Notes under the pieces: generated by a model
What the model was told of the DNA's origin: nothing
What the model saw: the letters and a program-made list of their open reading frames with translations, nothing else
The model's database searches: none
Made by a program: the position numbers and the translations under genes
DNA from: an uncultured Spirochaetales bacterium
Lineage (GTDB): Bacteria; Spirochaetota; Spirochaetia; Sphaerochaetales; Sphaerochaetaceae
Length of the DNA stretch: 64,000 nt
Direction of reading: 5' to 3'
NCBI GenBank assembly: GCA_949289305.1
Contig: CASENB010000026.1
Coordinates: 1 to 64,000 of the forward strand
Shown: one piece after another, positions 26,694 through 36,453 of the stretch
Layout of the letters: every line of letters starts with the position of its first letter
Numbering within the stretch: the stretch's first letter is position 1

Positions 26694-28705
26694 ACTCCGA
26701 CGACCTTCTTAATAGACGGAATTGCTCTGATTGCCGCCGTCGTTTTCTTTAGAGCCTCTTCATCGTCGCATGATATCGTGAATATTCCTTCAAGGTCCTG
26801 TCCGTCTGCTTTGAGCTCTCCGCTAATGAGATGTCCTCCATGCTTTCTTGTAGCATTGTCTATCTCTCCAAAAAGCTCTGCATTCATACGTGCAAGGACT
26901 TTAAATCTTCTGACAAGATCTTTTCCGTCCCATTCGACAGGAACAAGCCTCACGTCTTTCTCGCTCATGTTCTTCAAGTTCGGACAGTCTGCTCTATGAA
27001 TCACATATCCTCTTCCTCTCGTAATGTATGCTACAATGTCATCCCCGTGTACCGGATTGCAGCACTTTGCGAAATCAAAGAGGACGTTTGAGTTGTTTCC
27101 GATTATTACGGTTCCTTTCTTTTCCTTGCTTAAGAACTTTATTCCTCCATTATGAGGAATTATCGTCTTAGGCTTTTCGGCAAGGGCTGGCGCTTGCTTC
27201 TCATCTTTTTTTGCCGGAGCTAGTGCGATATTCGTGTTCTCGTTCTTATTCAGCCATGCCTTGATCTTCTTTTTAGCATTCGGCGTGTATGCGTACTCAA
27301 GCCACGCCTGATTTGGATGTGCGTTCGGGCTAGTGAGAATTTCTACAATCTGAGTGTTTTGAAGCGGCTTGTTAAGCGGTATTATCGTGTTGTCGGCTCT
27401 TGCCCCTGAACAGTGTATGCCTACCTCGGAGTGGACTTTGAAAGCAAAATCAAGTGCAGTAGAACCTACAGGGAGTTCTATTACATGGCCTTGCGGAGTA
27501 AAGACGATTATGGAATCTTTCAGAAGCTCGTTTTTAATCTCATCCATGAAATCATCTTCGTTTTTCTCAATCTCCTGCTGCCATGTCTTGAGCTTTGCGA
27601 TGATCTTGTTGTAGTTGATACTGTCTACAGTCTTCCAAACGCCGCTTTCGCTTCCGCTAGATGCCTTGTAGGACCAGTGGGCCGCAACTCCTTCTTCTGC
27701 GGTCTTATGCATCTCGAACGTTCTTATCTGGATTTCAAGATGTTTCGCGCCAGGTCCTAGAACTGTCGTATGGAGGCTCTGGTAGTTGTTGGGCTTCGGC
27801 ATTGCGATATAGTCTTTGAATCTTCCTTCTATAGGAACCCATATTGAGTGTATAAGGCCTAAGATAGTATAGCACTCGACCTGGGTCTCGCAGATAACCC
27901 TGACTCCAAGAATATCGTATATTTCATCGATCTCTTTCTTTCTCTTCTTTATTTTCTGATAGATCGAGTAGGCGTGCTTTACTCTGCCTGAGATCTGGAC
28001 GTTTTTAAGCCCTGCCTTCTTGCAGGCTTCCTCAAGCGTTTTTGAAACCCCTTTTATGTAGGCGGTGTATTCTCCTTTTCTTTCAAGGAGGTATTCGCTT
28101 ATGTATGCGTAGCTTTCAGGCTTTAACGCCTTTAGAGAAAGATCCTCAAGTTCGCATTTTATAGTGGACATGCCGAGGCTGTCCGCAATTGGAGCAAAGA
28201 TGTCTAGGCAATCCTCTGCGAACGCTTTCTTCCTCTCAGGGGAAAGAAATTCAGCAGTCCTCATATTGTGAAGCTTATCTGCGAGCTTGATTAATATGAC
28301 CCTTACGTCCTTGCTCATTGCAAAGAACATCTTCTTTATGGTCTCTGCTTCCTGTATGCTCTTGTTATCTGTAATGTGGCTGATCTTGGTTACGCCTTCG
28401 ACCATTATCGCCACTTCTTTTCCAAATAGGGTCTCTATCTCTTCTCTGGTCGTGTCCGTGTCTTCTAGCGTGTCATGCAGGAGGCCTGCGCAGATTGTGT
28501 CCGCATCCATTCCAAGGCTCATAAGGATTTCGGCTACAGACAAAGGGTGGATGATATAAGGCTCTCCGCTCTTTCTCTTCTGATCTCCATGTTTTTTCGC
28601 CGCATAGATGGCAGCAGAGGCTATTTTGTCTTTTTCCTCTGAATGGAATCTGATTATGTTTGTTATGAACTTATCTACAAGTTCTTTGTTCGGTATCTCC
28701 TGCAT
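26690..28705 (-). CDS. spoT: Bifunctional (p)ppGpp synthetase/hydrolase (RelA/SpoT)
   Basis: 671 residues. The N-terminal HD hydrolase domain has HPLSVAEILM and AGLLHDTLEDT, so the metal-binding His-Asp pair is intact. The synthetase domain contains YDILGVRVIC and GRFKDYIAMPKPNNYQSLHT. A TGS domain starts VFTPQGHVIELPVGST, and an ACT-type domain is at the C-terminus (about 595-671). Makes and degrades the stringent-response alarmone; the only such gene in this window. A strong promoter lies across the prmC stop codon and implies a leaderless mRNA. Confidence 0.95.
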   Translation of the reverse strand: MQEIPNKELVDKFITNIIRFHSEEKDKIASAAIYAAKKHGDQKRKSGEPYIIHPLSVAEILMSLGMDADTICAGLLHDTLEDTDTTREEIETLFGKEVAIMVEGVTKISHITDNKSIQEAETIKKMFFAMSKDVRVILIKLADKLHNMRTAEFLSPERKKAFAEDCLDIFAPIADSLGMSTIKCELEDLSLKALKPESYAYISEYLLERKGEYTAYIKGVSKTLEEACKKAGLKNVQISGRVKHAYSIYQKIKKRKKEIDEIYDILGVRVICETQVECYTILGLIHSIWVPIEGRFKDYIAMPKPNNYQSLHTTVLGPGAKHLEIQIRTFEMHKTAEEGVAAHWSYKASSGSESGVWKTVDSINYNKIIAKLKTWQQEIEKNEDDFMDEIKNELLKDSIIVFTPQGHVIELPVGSTALDFAFKVHSEVGIHCSGARADNTIIPLNKPLQNTQIVEILTSPNAHPNQAWLEYAYTPNAKKKIKAWLNKNENTNIALAPAKKDEKQAPALAEKPKTIIPHNGGIKFLSKEKKGTVIIGNNSNVLFDFAKCCNPVHGDDIVAYITRGRGYVIHRADCPNLKNMSEKDVRLVPVEWDGKDLVRRFKVLARMNAELFGEIDNATRKHGGHLISGELKADGQDLEGIFTISCDDEEALKKTTAAIRAIPSIKKVVGV

Positions 28706-28712
28706 AGATAGA

Positions 28713-28740
28713 ATTATAATCAGAACTGATTTTTAAGCAA
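28713..28740 (-). promoter_or_regulatory. relA/spoT promoter; predicted leaderless
   Basis: On the minus strand, TTGCTT (28735-28740), 16-bp spacer, TATAAT (28713-28718), then 7 nt to the ATG. No Shine-Dalgarno is present. The -35 element overlaps the prmC stop codon. Confidence 0.7.
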
Positions 28741-29575
28741 GGAAAAAGCGGCCGTAGCTGACCCTCTCTAGGCCCGATAAGTCTTTTTTCGTATTAATTT
28801 CACTATATCCGGACCTCTTTAAAAGGGCTCTGATCTCTTCTGTCTGCCTGTAGTCTGACTCAAGGAGTAGGGCAGATCCTTTTTTTAAATACGAATGCGC
28901 ATCATCTATTATGCGTCTTATCAGGCCAAGTCCGTCTTCATCAGGCCCAAGGAGTGCAAGCTGTGGTTCTGAAAGAACTTCTTTAGAAAGTGATGAAAAC
29001 CACTTTTTTGCTATGTAGGGAGCGTTTGCCGTTATTAAATCGAATTTATATCCTCTCCATTCTTCGAAGAGATCAGATACTTTCGCATTCCCTTTTTCCT
29101 TTATGATATTTTCATAGTTATATGAGGCGACTTTTAAAGCTTCTATGCTGATATCTGAAAAGCATGCGTCGCAATCGGGGCGATTATGTTTTATTGCAGT
29201 TATGATTGCGCCAGATCCCGTACATATGTCCAAAACCTTTGGATTTTTCTTATCTTTTATGAGTTCAAGTGCGGTCTCAACGAGGATTTCCGTGTCGGGT
29301 TGAGGAATAAGCGTCGATTCATTAACGTGAAATGAAAGTCCGTAAAATTCTTTTTCTCCCGTTATGTAGGCCATAGGAATGCCATCAAGCCTCTTTTCTG
29401 ATGCGCTTACTATCCTTTTTACGTCAGACTCATCTACTTCGTTGTTGTCCCTCGTGATGAGTTCGACTTGACTGAGCTTTAGATAATGTGAGAGAAGAAC
29501 CCTCACTTCTAAATGAGGGTTTTCAAGTGTATTTAGCTTATCAAAGAGGATTTTTTTTAACTCGATTATTTTCAT
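28733..29575 (-). CDS. prmC: Release factor glutamine methyltransferase PrmC
   Basis: A 280-residue SAM-dependent methyltransferase that methylates the GGQ glutamine of release factors 1 and 2. The SAM-binding motif DICTGSGAI and motif [14 protein letters not shown] are normal. The catalytic (N/D)PPY motif reads NAPY (AAC GCT CCC TAC on the minus strand), an alanine in the first proline position. It overlaps prfA by 4 nt, the standard arrangement. The start at 29575 follows from that overlap. Confidence 0.92.
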   Translation of the reverse strand: MKIIELKKILFDKLNTLENPHLEVRVLLSHYLKLSQVELITRDNNEVDESDVKRIVSASEKRLDGIPMAYITGEKEFYGLSFHVNESTLIPQPDTEILVETALELIKDKKNPKVLDICTGSGAIITAIKHNRPDCDACFSDISIEALKVASYNYENIIKEKGNAKVSDLFEEWRGYKFDLITANAPYIAKKWFSSLSKEVLSEPQLALLGPDEDGLGLIRRIIDDAHSYLKKGSALLLESDYRQTEEIRALLKRSGYSEINTKKDLSGLERVSYGRFFLA

Positions 29576-30633
29576 GCTTCTTTAAGCGCTTCTTCACCAG
29601 CTGCGATCTTTAACGGTTCTATGATGTCGTCAAGATCTCCGTTCATCACTGCATCAAGCTTATAAAGCGTCAAATTGATCCTGTGGTCTGTGACCCTTCC
29701 TTGAGGGAAGTTGTAAGTCCTGATTCTCTCCGATCTGTCTCCTGATCCTACCTGACTCTTTCTCTGTTCGCTTCTCTCTTTTCTTTTCTTCTCTTCTTCC
29801 ATCTCGTAAAGGCGGCTTCTAAGAACTCTTAACGCTTTTGCCTTGTTTTTTATCTGGCTCTTTTCATCCTGACAGATAACTACGAGGCCTGTAGGAATGT
29901 GGGTGAGCCTGACGGCGCTATCTGTTGTGTTAACACACTGTCCGCCAGGGCCTCCCGCTCTCATAACATCGACTTTAAGATCTTCCTGTCTGATCTCGAT
30001 ATCTGTCTCTTCAGCCTCTGGAAGTACTGCGACTGTGATTGCGGATGTGTGTATTCTTCCACCGCTTTCTGTCTCTGGAACACGCTGTACGCGATGAACT
30101 CCAGATTCATATCGTAATGATGCGTAAACGTCTTTTCCCGTTATGGAGAACACGATCTCTTTTAGCCCTCCGATTCCGGTCTCGTTTGAGTTCATGATCT
30201 CAATCTTCCATCTTTTGCTTTCGGCATAATGGCTGTACATCCTGAATACGTCGGCTGCAAATAGGGCTGCCTCGTCTCCTCCCGTTCCAGCCCTTATTTC
30301 CATGATGATATTCTTCCCGTCTAATGGATCTGGCGGAATGAGGAGCATCTTGACCTCTTTTTCTGCTCTTTCGAGCTTCTTTTCGATGTCGCTTATCTCC
30401 TCCTTAGCCATCTCAACTATTTCACTGTCGCTCTCTTTGAGCATCTCGATGGCGTCTTTCTTAGCATTTTCAAGATTCTCCATCTCTTCAAGCTTCTCAA
30501 CGATCGGAGCAATATGCGAACGCTCTACCATGAGTTCCTTATATTTCTTCATATCTTGCATTACTTCTGGGCTTGAAATCTTCTCGTCAAGCTCTTCAAG
30601 CTGCTTTTTATATCCAGGAAGTTTCTCTATCAT
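29572..30633 (-). CDS. prfA: Peptide chain release factor 1
   Basis: 353 residues. The class-1 GGQ motif is in [16 protein letters not shown]; the residue after GGQ is Cys, where His or Asn is usual. The tripeptide anticodon region reads RVPETES, the RF1 (PxT) type, so stop codons UAA and UAG are recognised. AGGAG precedes the ATG and a TATAAT box lies about 26 nt upstream. It is followed by prmC, which modifies the GGQ glutamine. Confidence 0.97.
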   Translation of the reverse strand: MIEKLPGYKKQLEELDEKISSPEVMQDMKKYKELMVERSHIAPIVEKLEEMENLENAKKDAIEMLKESDSEIVEMAKEEISDIEKKLERAEKEVKMLLIPPDPLDGKNIIMEIRAGTGGDEAALFAADVFRMYSHYAESKRWKIEIMNSNETGIGGLKEIVFSITGKDVYASLRYESGVHRVQRVPETESGGRIHTSAITVAVLPEAEETDIEIRQEDLKVDVMRAGGPGGQCVNTTDSAVRLTHIPTGLVVICQDEKSQIKNKAKALRVLRSRLYEMEEEKKRKERSEQRKSQVGSGDRSERIRTYNFPQGRVTDHRINLTLYKLDAVMNGDLDDIIEPLKIAAGEEALKEA

Positions 30634-30738
30634 TTAATTCTCCTAACGCTTGATTATATAGTAATTCTTTTCTTTTTGGATAGACGGATGTCTATTGTCT
30701 ATTTATCGTGGAGTTAAAATCGTATAAGATAGTCTAAA

Positions 30739-31845
30739 ATGAGCACTTTTAAGAAGAACATAATATTCACGGCCATAGTAGTTTTCATTCTGTTTCTCGC
30801 ATTCAGATATTACTATGTTTTAGAAAACCTTTTAGATAAACTTATTTCGAGTGTTACAAGTATCGTAATAGGTGCTGCGATTGCCTATATATTGAATATC
30901 CCTATGACATTTTTCGAGAAGAAGCTATTTTCAAAATTGAAAAAGGGGAGGAGGGTGCTTTCAATTCTGGCATCCATTTTAATTACGGTAATAATACTTG
31001 CTCTGCTTTTTTCCTATATAATTCCACGCTTTGTAGACTCAGTTTCGCTTCTTGTTGAGAGCCTTCCATTGTTCTTATCAGAGCTTGTTGAGATGGCTCC
31101 AGACAGGTTCGATCCGTATATAGAAGAGCTTAACGGCTATCTCAGGCCACTTGAAAACCTTAATTCTTTTCTTCATGAAAAGCAGGATGAGATTATCTCG
31201 TCAGTCTTCTCATTTGTCGGTTCGATAGTTGGCCTTGTTGTCTCTTTCGTACTGTCTTTTGCATTTGCTCTCTATATGCTTGCTGGAAAAGAAAAGATTA
31301 TTACCGCATTCAAGAGGCTTATGAATGCGTATTTAGGACGAAAAAGAAGTGATAACGCGCTTCGAGTATTCAGCAAGGCGAATACGATATATAAGAAGTT
31401 TTTCGTAGGACAGGTATGCGAGGCAATAATACTTGGAAGTCTTTCTGCGATAGGAATGTTCTTGCTGCGTCTGCCGTATGCGCCTGCGATCGGCGCCTTA
31501 ATAGGCGTTACCGCTCTTGTCCCGATTGCAGGAGCTTGGATTGGAGCGATAATCGGAGCCATTATGATATTCCCGATAAGCCCTGTAAAATCGCTTGTAT
31601 TTTTAATTTTCATCCTTATTTTGCAGCAGACGGAGAACAACGTTATTTATCCTCGTGTCGTCGGATCTTCCGTAGGACTGCCAGGAATCTGGGTGCTTGC
31701 TGCAATTACTATCGGAGCAGCTCTTGCAGGTGTGGGCGGAATGCTTGTCGCAGTTCCTACAGTCGCACTAGTTGTCGCCCTTGTAAGCGAAGATGCTGAA
31801 AAAAGGCTCAACAAGAGGGAATCCTCATTTCAAGAAGGATTATGA
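30739..31845 (+). CDS. AI-2E / PerM family permease
   Basis: A 368-residue inner-membrane protein of the AI-2 exporter (TqsA/PerM) family. About eight helices, with the family loop GLPGIWVLAAITIGAALAG in the C-terminal half and an N-terminal helix pair around a coiled, Leu-rich loop (VESLPLFLSELVEMAPDRFD). Functions range from AI-2 efflux to sodium-proton exchange. TATAAG lies 10 nt before the ATG and no Shine-Dalgarno is visible. Ends overlap sbcB by 6 nt. Confidence 0.88.
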   Translation: MSTFKKNIIFTAIVVFILFLAFRYYYVLENLLDKLISSVTSIVIGAAIAYILNIPMTFFEKKLFSKLKKGRRVLSILASILITVIILALLFSYIIPRFVDSVSLLVESLPLFLSELVEMAPDRFDPYIEELNGYLRPLENLNSFLHEKQDEIISSVFSFVGSIVGLVVSFVLSFAFALYMLAGKEKIITAFKRLMNAYLGRKRSDNALRVFSKANTIYKKFFVGQVCEAIILGSLSAIGMFLLRLPYAPAIGALIGVTALVPIAGAWIGAIIGAIMIFPISPVKSLVFLIFILILQQTENNVIYPRVVGSSVGLPGIWVLAAITIGAALAGVGGMLVAVPTVALVVALVSEDAEKRLNKRESSFQEGL

Positions 31846-33252
31846 GAGTATTCTTTTTTCCAAGTCTTTCCCGTAGTCATACAGCGCTTTATATATTAGT
31901 TTGTCTTTTGCGCTCACTTCAATGCTGTCGAGTTTCTCCTTGCATTCAATGAGGTATAACTCAAGCGGACGCGAATACTTGCTTGGGGGATTTATCAATC
32001 GTGATGCGCAGAAGTTCTTAAACTGCATTCTCTCTTTCTCACTTAATGTTTCAGGATAGTTTCTTGCAACCATCCTCCAAAGCATCTTGTGATATTTTTC
32101 ATCTTCAAAATTATACTCGCCGCTCTTAAGCATCTCTTCTGGCTTTAATTTCCTTATTCTGCTGAGCTTCTCTTTATCTGCATCGCTCATGAAGCGGTCG
32201 TATATCGTATAGTCGCAGTCGCTTTCTGCCTCATAGTCCTTTTTCTGCCCTATGTATTTGCCGATGTCAAACAGATAACGGTGGTTTTTCCTTATATCTT
32301 CTGCCTTGGCAATGACCTCTTCCTTTGTAAAGCCGAGGCGCTCTTCGCTTTTTTTATCTAACACCTTTAGCTCTGCGACAAATGGGCACTTGTTTGCAAG
32401 AATCTTAACGATCCCAGCATCTCGTAGATCTTCAAATCCTTCAAGACTTTCAGGAATCTCCTTTGTAAGGTCGAAGCAATAGACTTCATTTCCTCTGTCC
32501 TTATTAGACATAAGTGTTAAAAGTGGATGGGTGTTGCCTCTTTCGGAAACATATGCGGCGCTCGTATGCAGTATGATGTTGTGGCTCATCGGCTTTAAAA
32601 CGTTCCATACTTCGTTTTTAAAGCGGTGCGTAAACGCATAATTATATAGTTTGGGCTGTTTCGTCTTAATTAGTTTTGCAACCTCGATAGTGGCTCTTAC
32701 ATCTACAAGCGCATCATGAGCTCCTACCTGTTCGATGTTGTTTTCTTTTGTTAAGTCTGTAAGTTTGAAACTCGTGTATCCTGTTTCAGGATTAATAATG
32801 TTGAAGTTTATTCCATCCGGTCTTAAATCCTTTGTGGCGCGTACAAGGTTCATGATATCCCAGCGGCTCCTTCCTTCCTTGTACTCCCTTTCAAACGGAT
32901 CGAAGAGATTCCTATATAAGGTCGATCTTATGCACTCGTCATCGAAGTTGACGTTGTTGAAACCGGCTACAACAGTACCTGGAACTAGGAACATCTCATT
33001 TATTTTCTTTATGAACTCGTATTCCCTAAGTCCGTGTTCATTTACATATTGCGGCGTGATTCCAGTAACTGTCACGCTTTCAGGGTTTGGAAGATAGTCA
33101 TCCGAAAGTTTTGAATAGAGTATGACAGGCTCTTCTATTATATTTAAATCAAGATCGGTTCTAATTAATGCAGCCTGTGCAATCCTATCCACACGGGCAT
33201 TGAGGCCGAAGGTCTCAAGATCGTACCAGAGTATCGATTTTGCGTAATTCAT
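31840..33252 (-). CDS. sbcB: Exodeoxyribonuclease I (SbcB)
   Basis: A 470-residue DEDDh-type 3'-5' single-strand DNA exonuclease used in repair and recombination. ExoI motif is YDLETFGLNA; later acidic motifs are in GFNNVNFDDE and AHDALVDVRATIEVAKL. The SH3-like and helical C-terminal parts specific to SbcB are present by length. No Shine-Dalgarno; TATTAT lies 7 nt before the ATG. Converges on the permease with a 6-nt overlap. Confidence 0.93.
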   Translation of the reverse strand: MNYAKSILWYDLETFGLNARVDRIAQAALIRTDLDLNIIEEPVILYSKLSDDYLPNPESVTVTGITPQYVNEHGLREYEFIKKINEMFLVPGTVVAGFNNVNFDDECIRSTLYRNLFDPFEREYKEGRSRWDIMNLVRATKDLRPDGINFNIINPETGYTSFKLTDLTKENNIEQVGAHDALVDVRATIEVAKLIKTKQPKLYNYAFTHRFKNEVWNVLKPMSHNIILHTSAAYVSERGNTHPLLTLMSNKDRGNEVYCFDLTKEIPESLEGFEDLRDAGIVKILANKCPFVAELKVLDKKSEERLGFTKEEVIAKAEDIRKNHRYLFDIGKYIGQKKDYEAESDCDYTIYDRFMSDADKEKLSRIRKLKPEEMLKSGEYNFEDEKYHKMLWRMVARNYPETLSEKERMQFKNFCASRLINPPSKYSRPLELYLIECKEKLDSIEVSAKDKLIYKALYDYGKDLEKRILS

Positions 33253-33364
33253 ATTATTTATAATAGCAAAAATTTCTAGAAGTTGAAATTTTAGTAGAAT
33301 ATATTTCTTAGATTATGAGAAATGAAAATGTTGATAGCTAATCAAGCGGTGCTCTTTTCATGCA

Positions 33365-33469
33365 TTACCCGAAAAGAAACTTGTCTAACATATGCAAGCC
33401 TATTATTGGAGAGAAAATAATTAAAAGCAATACTGCCACTGCTATAATCGTAAAAATAAATCCCTTCAT
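33365..33469 (-). CDS. 34-residue membrane peptide
   Basis: A short frame not in ordinary gene calls. The peptide begins MKGFIFTIIAVAVLLLI and ends LHMLDKFLFG: one hydrophobic span with a short basic-polar end. GAGGG lies 6 nt before the ATG and a good promoter sits 40-70 nt upstream. The combination of promoter, ribosome site and a single hydrophobic helix makes a real small protein likely. It may be a membrane-anchored regulator, a type I toxin or a subunit of another membrane protein. With it, the gap 33253-33667 holds no further gene I can support. Confidence 0.65.
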   Translation of the reverse strand: MKGFIFTIIAVAVLLLIIFSPIIGLHMLDKFLFG

Positions 33470-33509
33470 CACTACCCTCGGTTATTTGCCAAAATGAATT
33501 ATTGTCTTT

Positions 33510-33539
33510 TTTATAATTTTCATTATGTGCGTATGTCAA
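33510..33539 (-). promoter_or_regulatory. Promoter of the small membrane peptide
   Basis: On the minus strand, TTGACA (33534-33539), an 18-bp spacer, and TATAAA (33510-33515), 40 nt before the peptide start. It has the best -35 element in the window. Confidence 0.7.
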
Positions 33540-33667
33540 TTTCTTAAAGCATTAAATTTTTTATTTTTTTCTATCTGATAGTGCAGATTAGTTAGAATTT
33601 ATTTAAATTTAGGGTTTTTTGTAATGAAGTTTTTACATCGATAATTTATTCTTCTTTTGGAGATAAT

Positions 33668-34942
33668 ATGCAAGATAATAAAAAAGAAATCATTTCATGG
33701 GCTTTTTACGATTGGGCGAACAGCGCGTTTGCAACTACTGTAATGGCTGCGTTCTTCCCAATCTTTTTCTCCCAGTATTGGGCATACGGAGCAAATAGTG
33801 CTACAAGCACTTTCTATTTGGGACTTGCAAACAGCATTGCAAGTATTTTAGTTGCCGCAATGGCTCCTGTCATTGGAGCTATTGCCGATAAGGGAAGCTA
33901 TAGAAAGAAATTTTTGATATTCTTCTCTTTCCTAGGGGCCGTGATGACAGGCTGCCTTTGGTTTGTAAAAATGGGGCAGTGGCCGGTTGCTGTAATTTTA
34001 TATGTTCTTGCAAACATCGGTTTTGCTAGCGCCAATTCATTCTATGACAGCCTGCTTCCAACAATTGCGAGTGAAAAGAAGGTAGATTTCGTTTCCTCTC
34101 TCGGTTACGGCCTAGGATATATAGGCGGTGGCCTTCTATTCTTGCTGAACGTTCTTATGTACTTGATGCCTGAAACATTTGGCATAAAGGACGGCCCCAC
34201 GGCAATAAGGATTAGCTTTGTTATGGTAGGCGGGTGGTGGTTTGTCTTTACTATCCCTCTTGCTTTATTTGTAAAAGAGCCTCAAGGAGAGAAGATCGGT
34301 TTAAAAGATGCGACAAAGGAAGGCTTTTCTCAGATAAAGGATACTTTAAAGAGTCTGAAAAATTTAAAGAATACCGCGCTATTCTTAGTTGCCTATTGGT
34401 GCTATATAGATGGAGTCGATACTATCATAAGAATGGCGACCGACTATGGTACGGCATTAGGATTTCCTGCAGAGAGCCTTATCGTAGCCCTTTTAATTAC
34501 GCAGTTCGTAGCATTCCCATCTGCAATTCTATATAACATCATAGGACGTAAAATCGGGGTGAAAAGGGCGATTTTAATAGCAATAGGTGCATATGCGTTA
34601 ATTGCCTTAATCGGCTTTTTCATGACAAAAGTAAGTCAGTTCTACATCCTTGCTTGCGCAATCGGACTTTTCCAAGGGGGCATACAGGCGCTCTCAAGAA
34701 GTTACTATACGAGGCTTATTCCAAAGGAAAGCGCATCGGAGTTCTATGGATTTTTCAATATGCTTGGAAAGTTTGCTGCGATTATCGGACCTTTCCTCGT
34801 TGGAATAGTGACTCTTATAACAGGAGATCAGAGATACGGAATAATATCTCTTGTAATCCTCTTCGCCGTAGGTTTCATCCTTTTAAGAAAGGTTGATGAA
34901 AAAGAAGCTGAAAAAGAGATTGCTAAGTTTTCATCTAGATGA
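33668..34942 (+). CDS. UMF1/Atg22-type MFS transporter
   Basis: A 424-residue twelve-helix transporter of the UMF1 (Atg22-like) branch of the major facilitator superfamily. The N-terminal signature SWAFYDWANSAFATTV is diagnostic. Eukaryotic relatives export amino acids from vacuoles; bacterial substrates are not known. GGAGA precedes the ATG. Ends in a hairpin shared with the third ATPase gene. Confidence 0.9.
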   Translation: MQDNKKEIISWAFYDWANSAFATTVMAAFFPIFFSQYWAYGANSATSTFYLGLANSIASILVAAMAPVIGAIADKGSYRKKFLIFFSFLGAVMTGCLWFVKMGQWPVAVILYVLANIGFASANSFYDSLLPTIASEKKVDFVSSLGYGLGYIGGGLLFLLNVLMYLMPETFGIKDGPTAIRISFVMVGGWWFVFTIPLALFVKEPQGEKIGLKDATKEGFSQIKDTLKSLKNLKNTALFLVAYWCYIDGVDTIIRMATDYGTALGFPAESLIVALLITQFVAFPSAILYNIIGRKIGVKRAILIAIGAYALIALIGFFMTKVSQFYILACAIGLFQGGIQALSRSYYTRLIPKESASEFYGFFNMLGKFAAIIGPFLVGIVTLITGDQRYGIISLVILFAVGFILLRKVDEKEAEKEIAKFSSR

Positions 34943-34954
34943 ATATGATTTGTG

Positions 34955-34976
34955 GCGGGAAGGTGCACTTTCCCGC
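34955..34976. terminator. Hairpin between convergent MFS and ATPase genes
   Basis: A 7-bp stem GCGGGAA/TTCCCGC (34955-34961 with 34970-34976, 8-nt loop). On the plus strand it is followed by TATTTGTTT. It overlaps the last base of the ATPase stop codon, so it may end transcription from the left and stabilise the 3' end from the right. Confidence 0.55.
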
Positions 34977-36229
34977 TATTTGTTTAAACTGTTTTTATCA
35001 AGGAGGAAATCCTCTACGTTTATAATAAATACTCCTGTCTCATCGTAGTGTGGAATTACATCGTCAGCAACAATAAGAATGCGTTTATAAGAGTCCTTTA
35101 AATATTTAAATGGCCTTACTTCTTGTTCTTTTTTAGCCTTTTCTTCGATGCTATATGCACTTTGTATGTAGTATTTACGATCCATGTCAGTTGCTAAGAA
35201 ATCTATTTCAAGCTGTCCTTTTGAGCGAGCATTATAGTTATTCGTGTAATTGAACTCAACGACTCCGACATTTACTTCTAGAGAACGGGATCTAAGTTCG
35301 TTAAATATTGCATTTTCCATGATATGCGTGAATTCAATTTGGTTAAAATCGAGCATTGCATTTCTAAGTCCGATATCTTCAAAATAGTATTTTCTAAGTG
35401 CTCCAATATGTTTTCTTCCTTTTATGTCGAAACGATTTACAGGTGTAATTAAAAACGCATCAATAATGTCGTCTATATAATTATTGATAGTATCTAATGA
35501 GATTTTTATCCTTTTTTCACTTAAAAAGGTATTTGCAATCTTCGTTGAGTTCGATAGCGATCCAGTTTGGGATGCAAGGACAGAAATAATTTCAGAGAGG
35601 TTATCTGGATTTTTAATATGCTTTCTCTCTACAAGATCCTTAATATATACTAGGCGATAAAGACTCTTTAGATAATCGGCTTTCTCTTTATGTTCTTTTG
35701 TTAGGACTGCAATAGGTAGCCCTCCGTAAGTGAAATATTCGCGCAGTGCTTTTCGTCTCTCTCCGTTATAAACAGAAATAAATTCGGAATATGTTAACGG
35801 TAGAATATGAATTTCCTTACTACGCCCTCTGAATTCTGTTACGATGTCGGATGAGAGAAATTTGGAATTGCTACCAGTTACATAGACATCAATATTATCT
35901 AAATGGAGTAGGGAGTTTAAAATCTCAACGAAATCAGGGACGAGTTGTATTTCATCGATCAAGATAATATATTCATCATTGCTTTTTACCTTTGCAAGAA
36001 TATGAGAATAAAGGTTTTCGGCACTTCTAAGTTGTTTGTTCTCCAAACGATCTAGCTCTAGTGCGATAATATTCTCTCTCTTCATTCCGCTTTCTAATAG
36101 GTAATTGTAGAAAAGATGAAAAAGAAGGTATGTCTTTCCCACCCTTCTAATTCCCGTAATTACCTTGATAAGTCCGTTCTTTCTCGAAGAAATAAGTTTG
36201 TCTAGATATTGGTTTCTCTTTATTTCCAT
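34976..36229 (-). CDS. AAA ATPase with DUF4143 domain (third of three)
   Basis: 417 residues. Walker A GIRRVGKT (26-33) and Walker B EYIILIDEIQ are intact. The C-terminal domain keeps EIDFLA but has YIQSAYS in place of the ExK strand, so the nuclease-like site seen in the other two copies is changed. This subfamily is also common and uncharacterised. Before the ATG, on the minus strand, an A/T-rich leader carries the inverted repeat TCGCA-TT-TGCGA (36249-36260). By eye the gene is A+T-rich, like its two relatives. Confidence 0.9.
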   Translation of the reverse strand: MEIKRNQYLDKLISSRKNGLIKVITGIRRVGKTYLLFHLFYNYLLESGMKRENIIALELDRLENKQLRSAENLYSHILAKVKSNDEYIILIDEIQLVPDFVEILNSLLHLDNIDVYVTGSNSKFLSSDIVTEFRGRSKEIHILPLTYSEFISVYNGERRKALREYFTYGGLPIAVLTKEHKEKADYLKSLYRLVYIKDLVERKHIKNPDNLSEIISVLASQTGSLSNSTKIANTFLSEKRIKISLDTINNYIDDIIDAFLITPVNRFDIKGRKHIGALRKYYFEDIGLRNAMLDFNQIEFTHIMENAIFNELRSRSLEVNVGVVEFNYTNNYNARSKGQLEIDFLATDMDRKYYIQSAYSIEEKAKKEQEVRPFKYLKDSYKRILIVADDVIPHYDETGVFIINVEDFLLDKNSLNK

Positions 36230-36397
36230 TTTTTCATCCTAAAATTTTTCGCATTTGCGATTTTTTTTGATGCAACTATTATACATTATGAAATAAGAAA
36301 AATAAAAGTTCATTATTTCTATAAGTTTCTTGCATCTATTGCTAGTTTTTCCCTTGGCAATCATAATTTTGGTAGCACCTTTATTTTGCAGTAATTG

Positions 36398-36444
36398 TTG
36401 ACGCGGTGTCAGGATAGGATTATATTATTGTTGACACTGCGTCA
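36398..36444. promoter_or_regulatory. TetR promoter with two operators
   Basis: TTGACG (36398-36403), 17-bp spacer and TATATT (36421-36426) form the promoter. Two near-identical dyads, TGACGCGGTGTCA (36399-36411) and TGACACTGCGTCA (36432-36444), are spaced 33 bp. The first lies on the -35 box and the second just after the start site. Together with the TetR gene 10 nt downstream they predict autorepression. Confidence 0.85.
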
Positions 36445-36453
36445 GGAAAAAAT

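Noticed and set aside
33342..33539. Minus-strand 65-codon frame
   Set aside because: It begins without a usable ribosome site and overlaps, in another frame, the better supported 34-codon membrane peptide with promoter and GAGGG.
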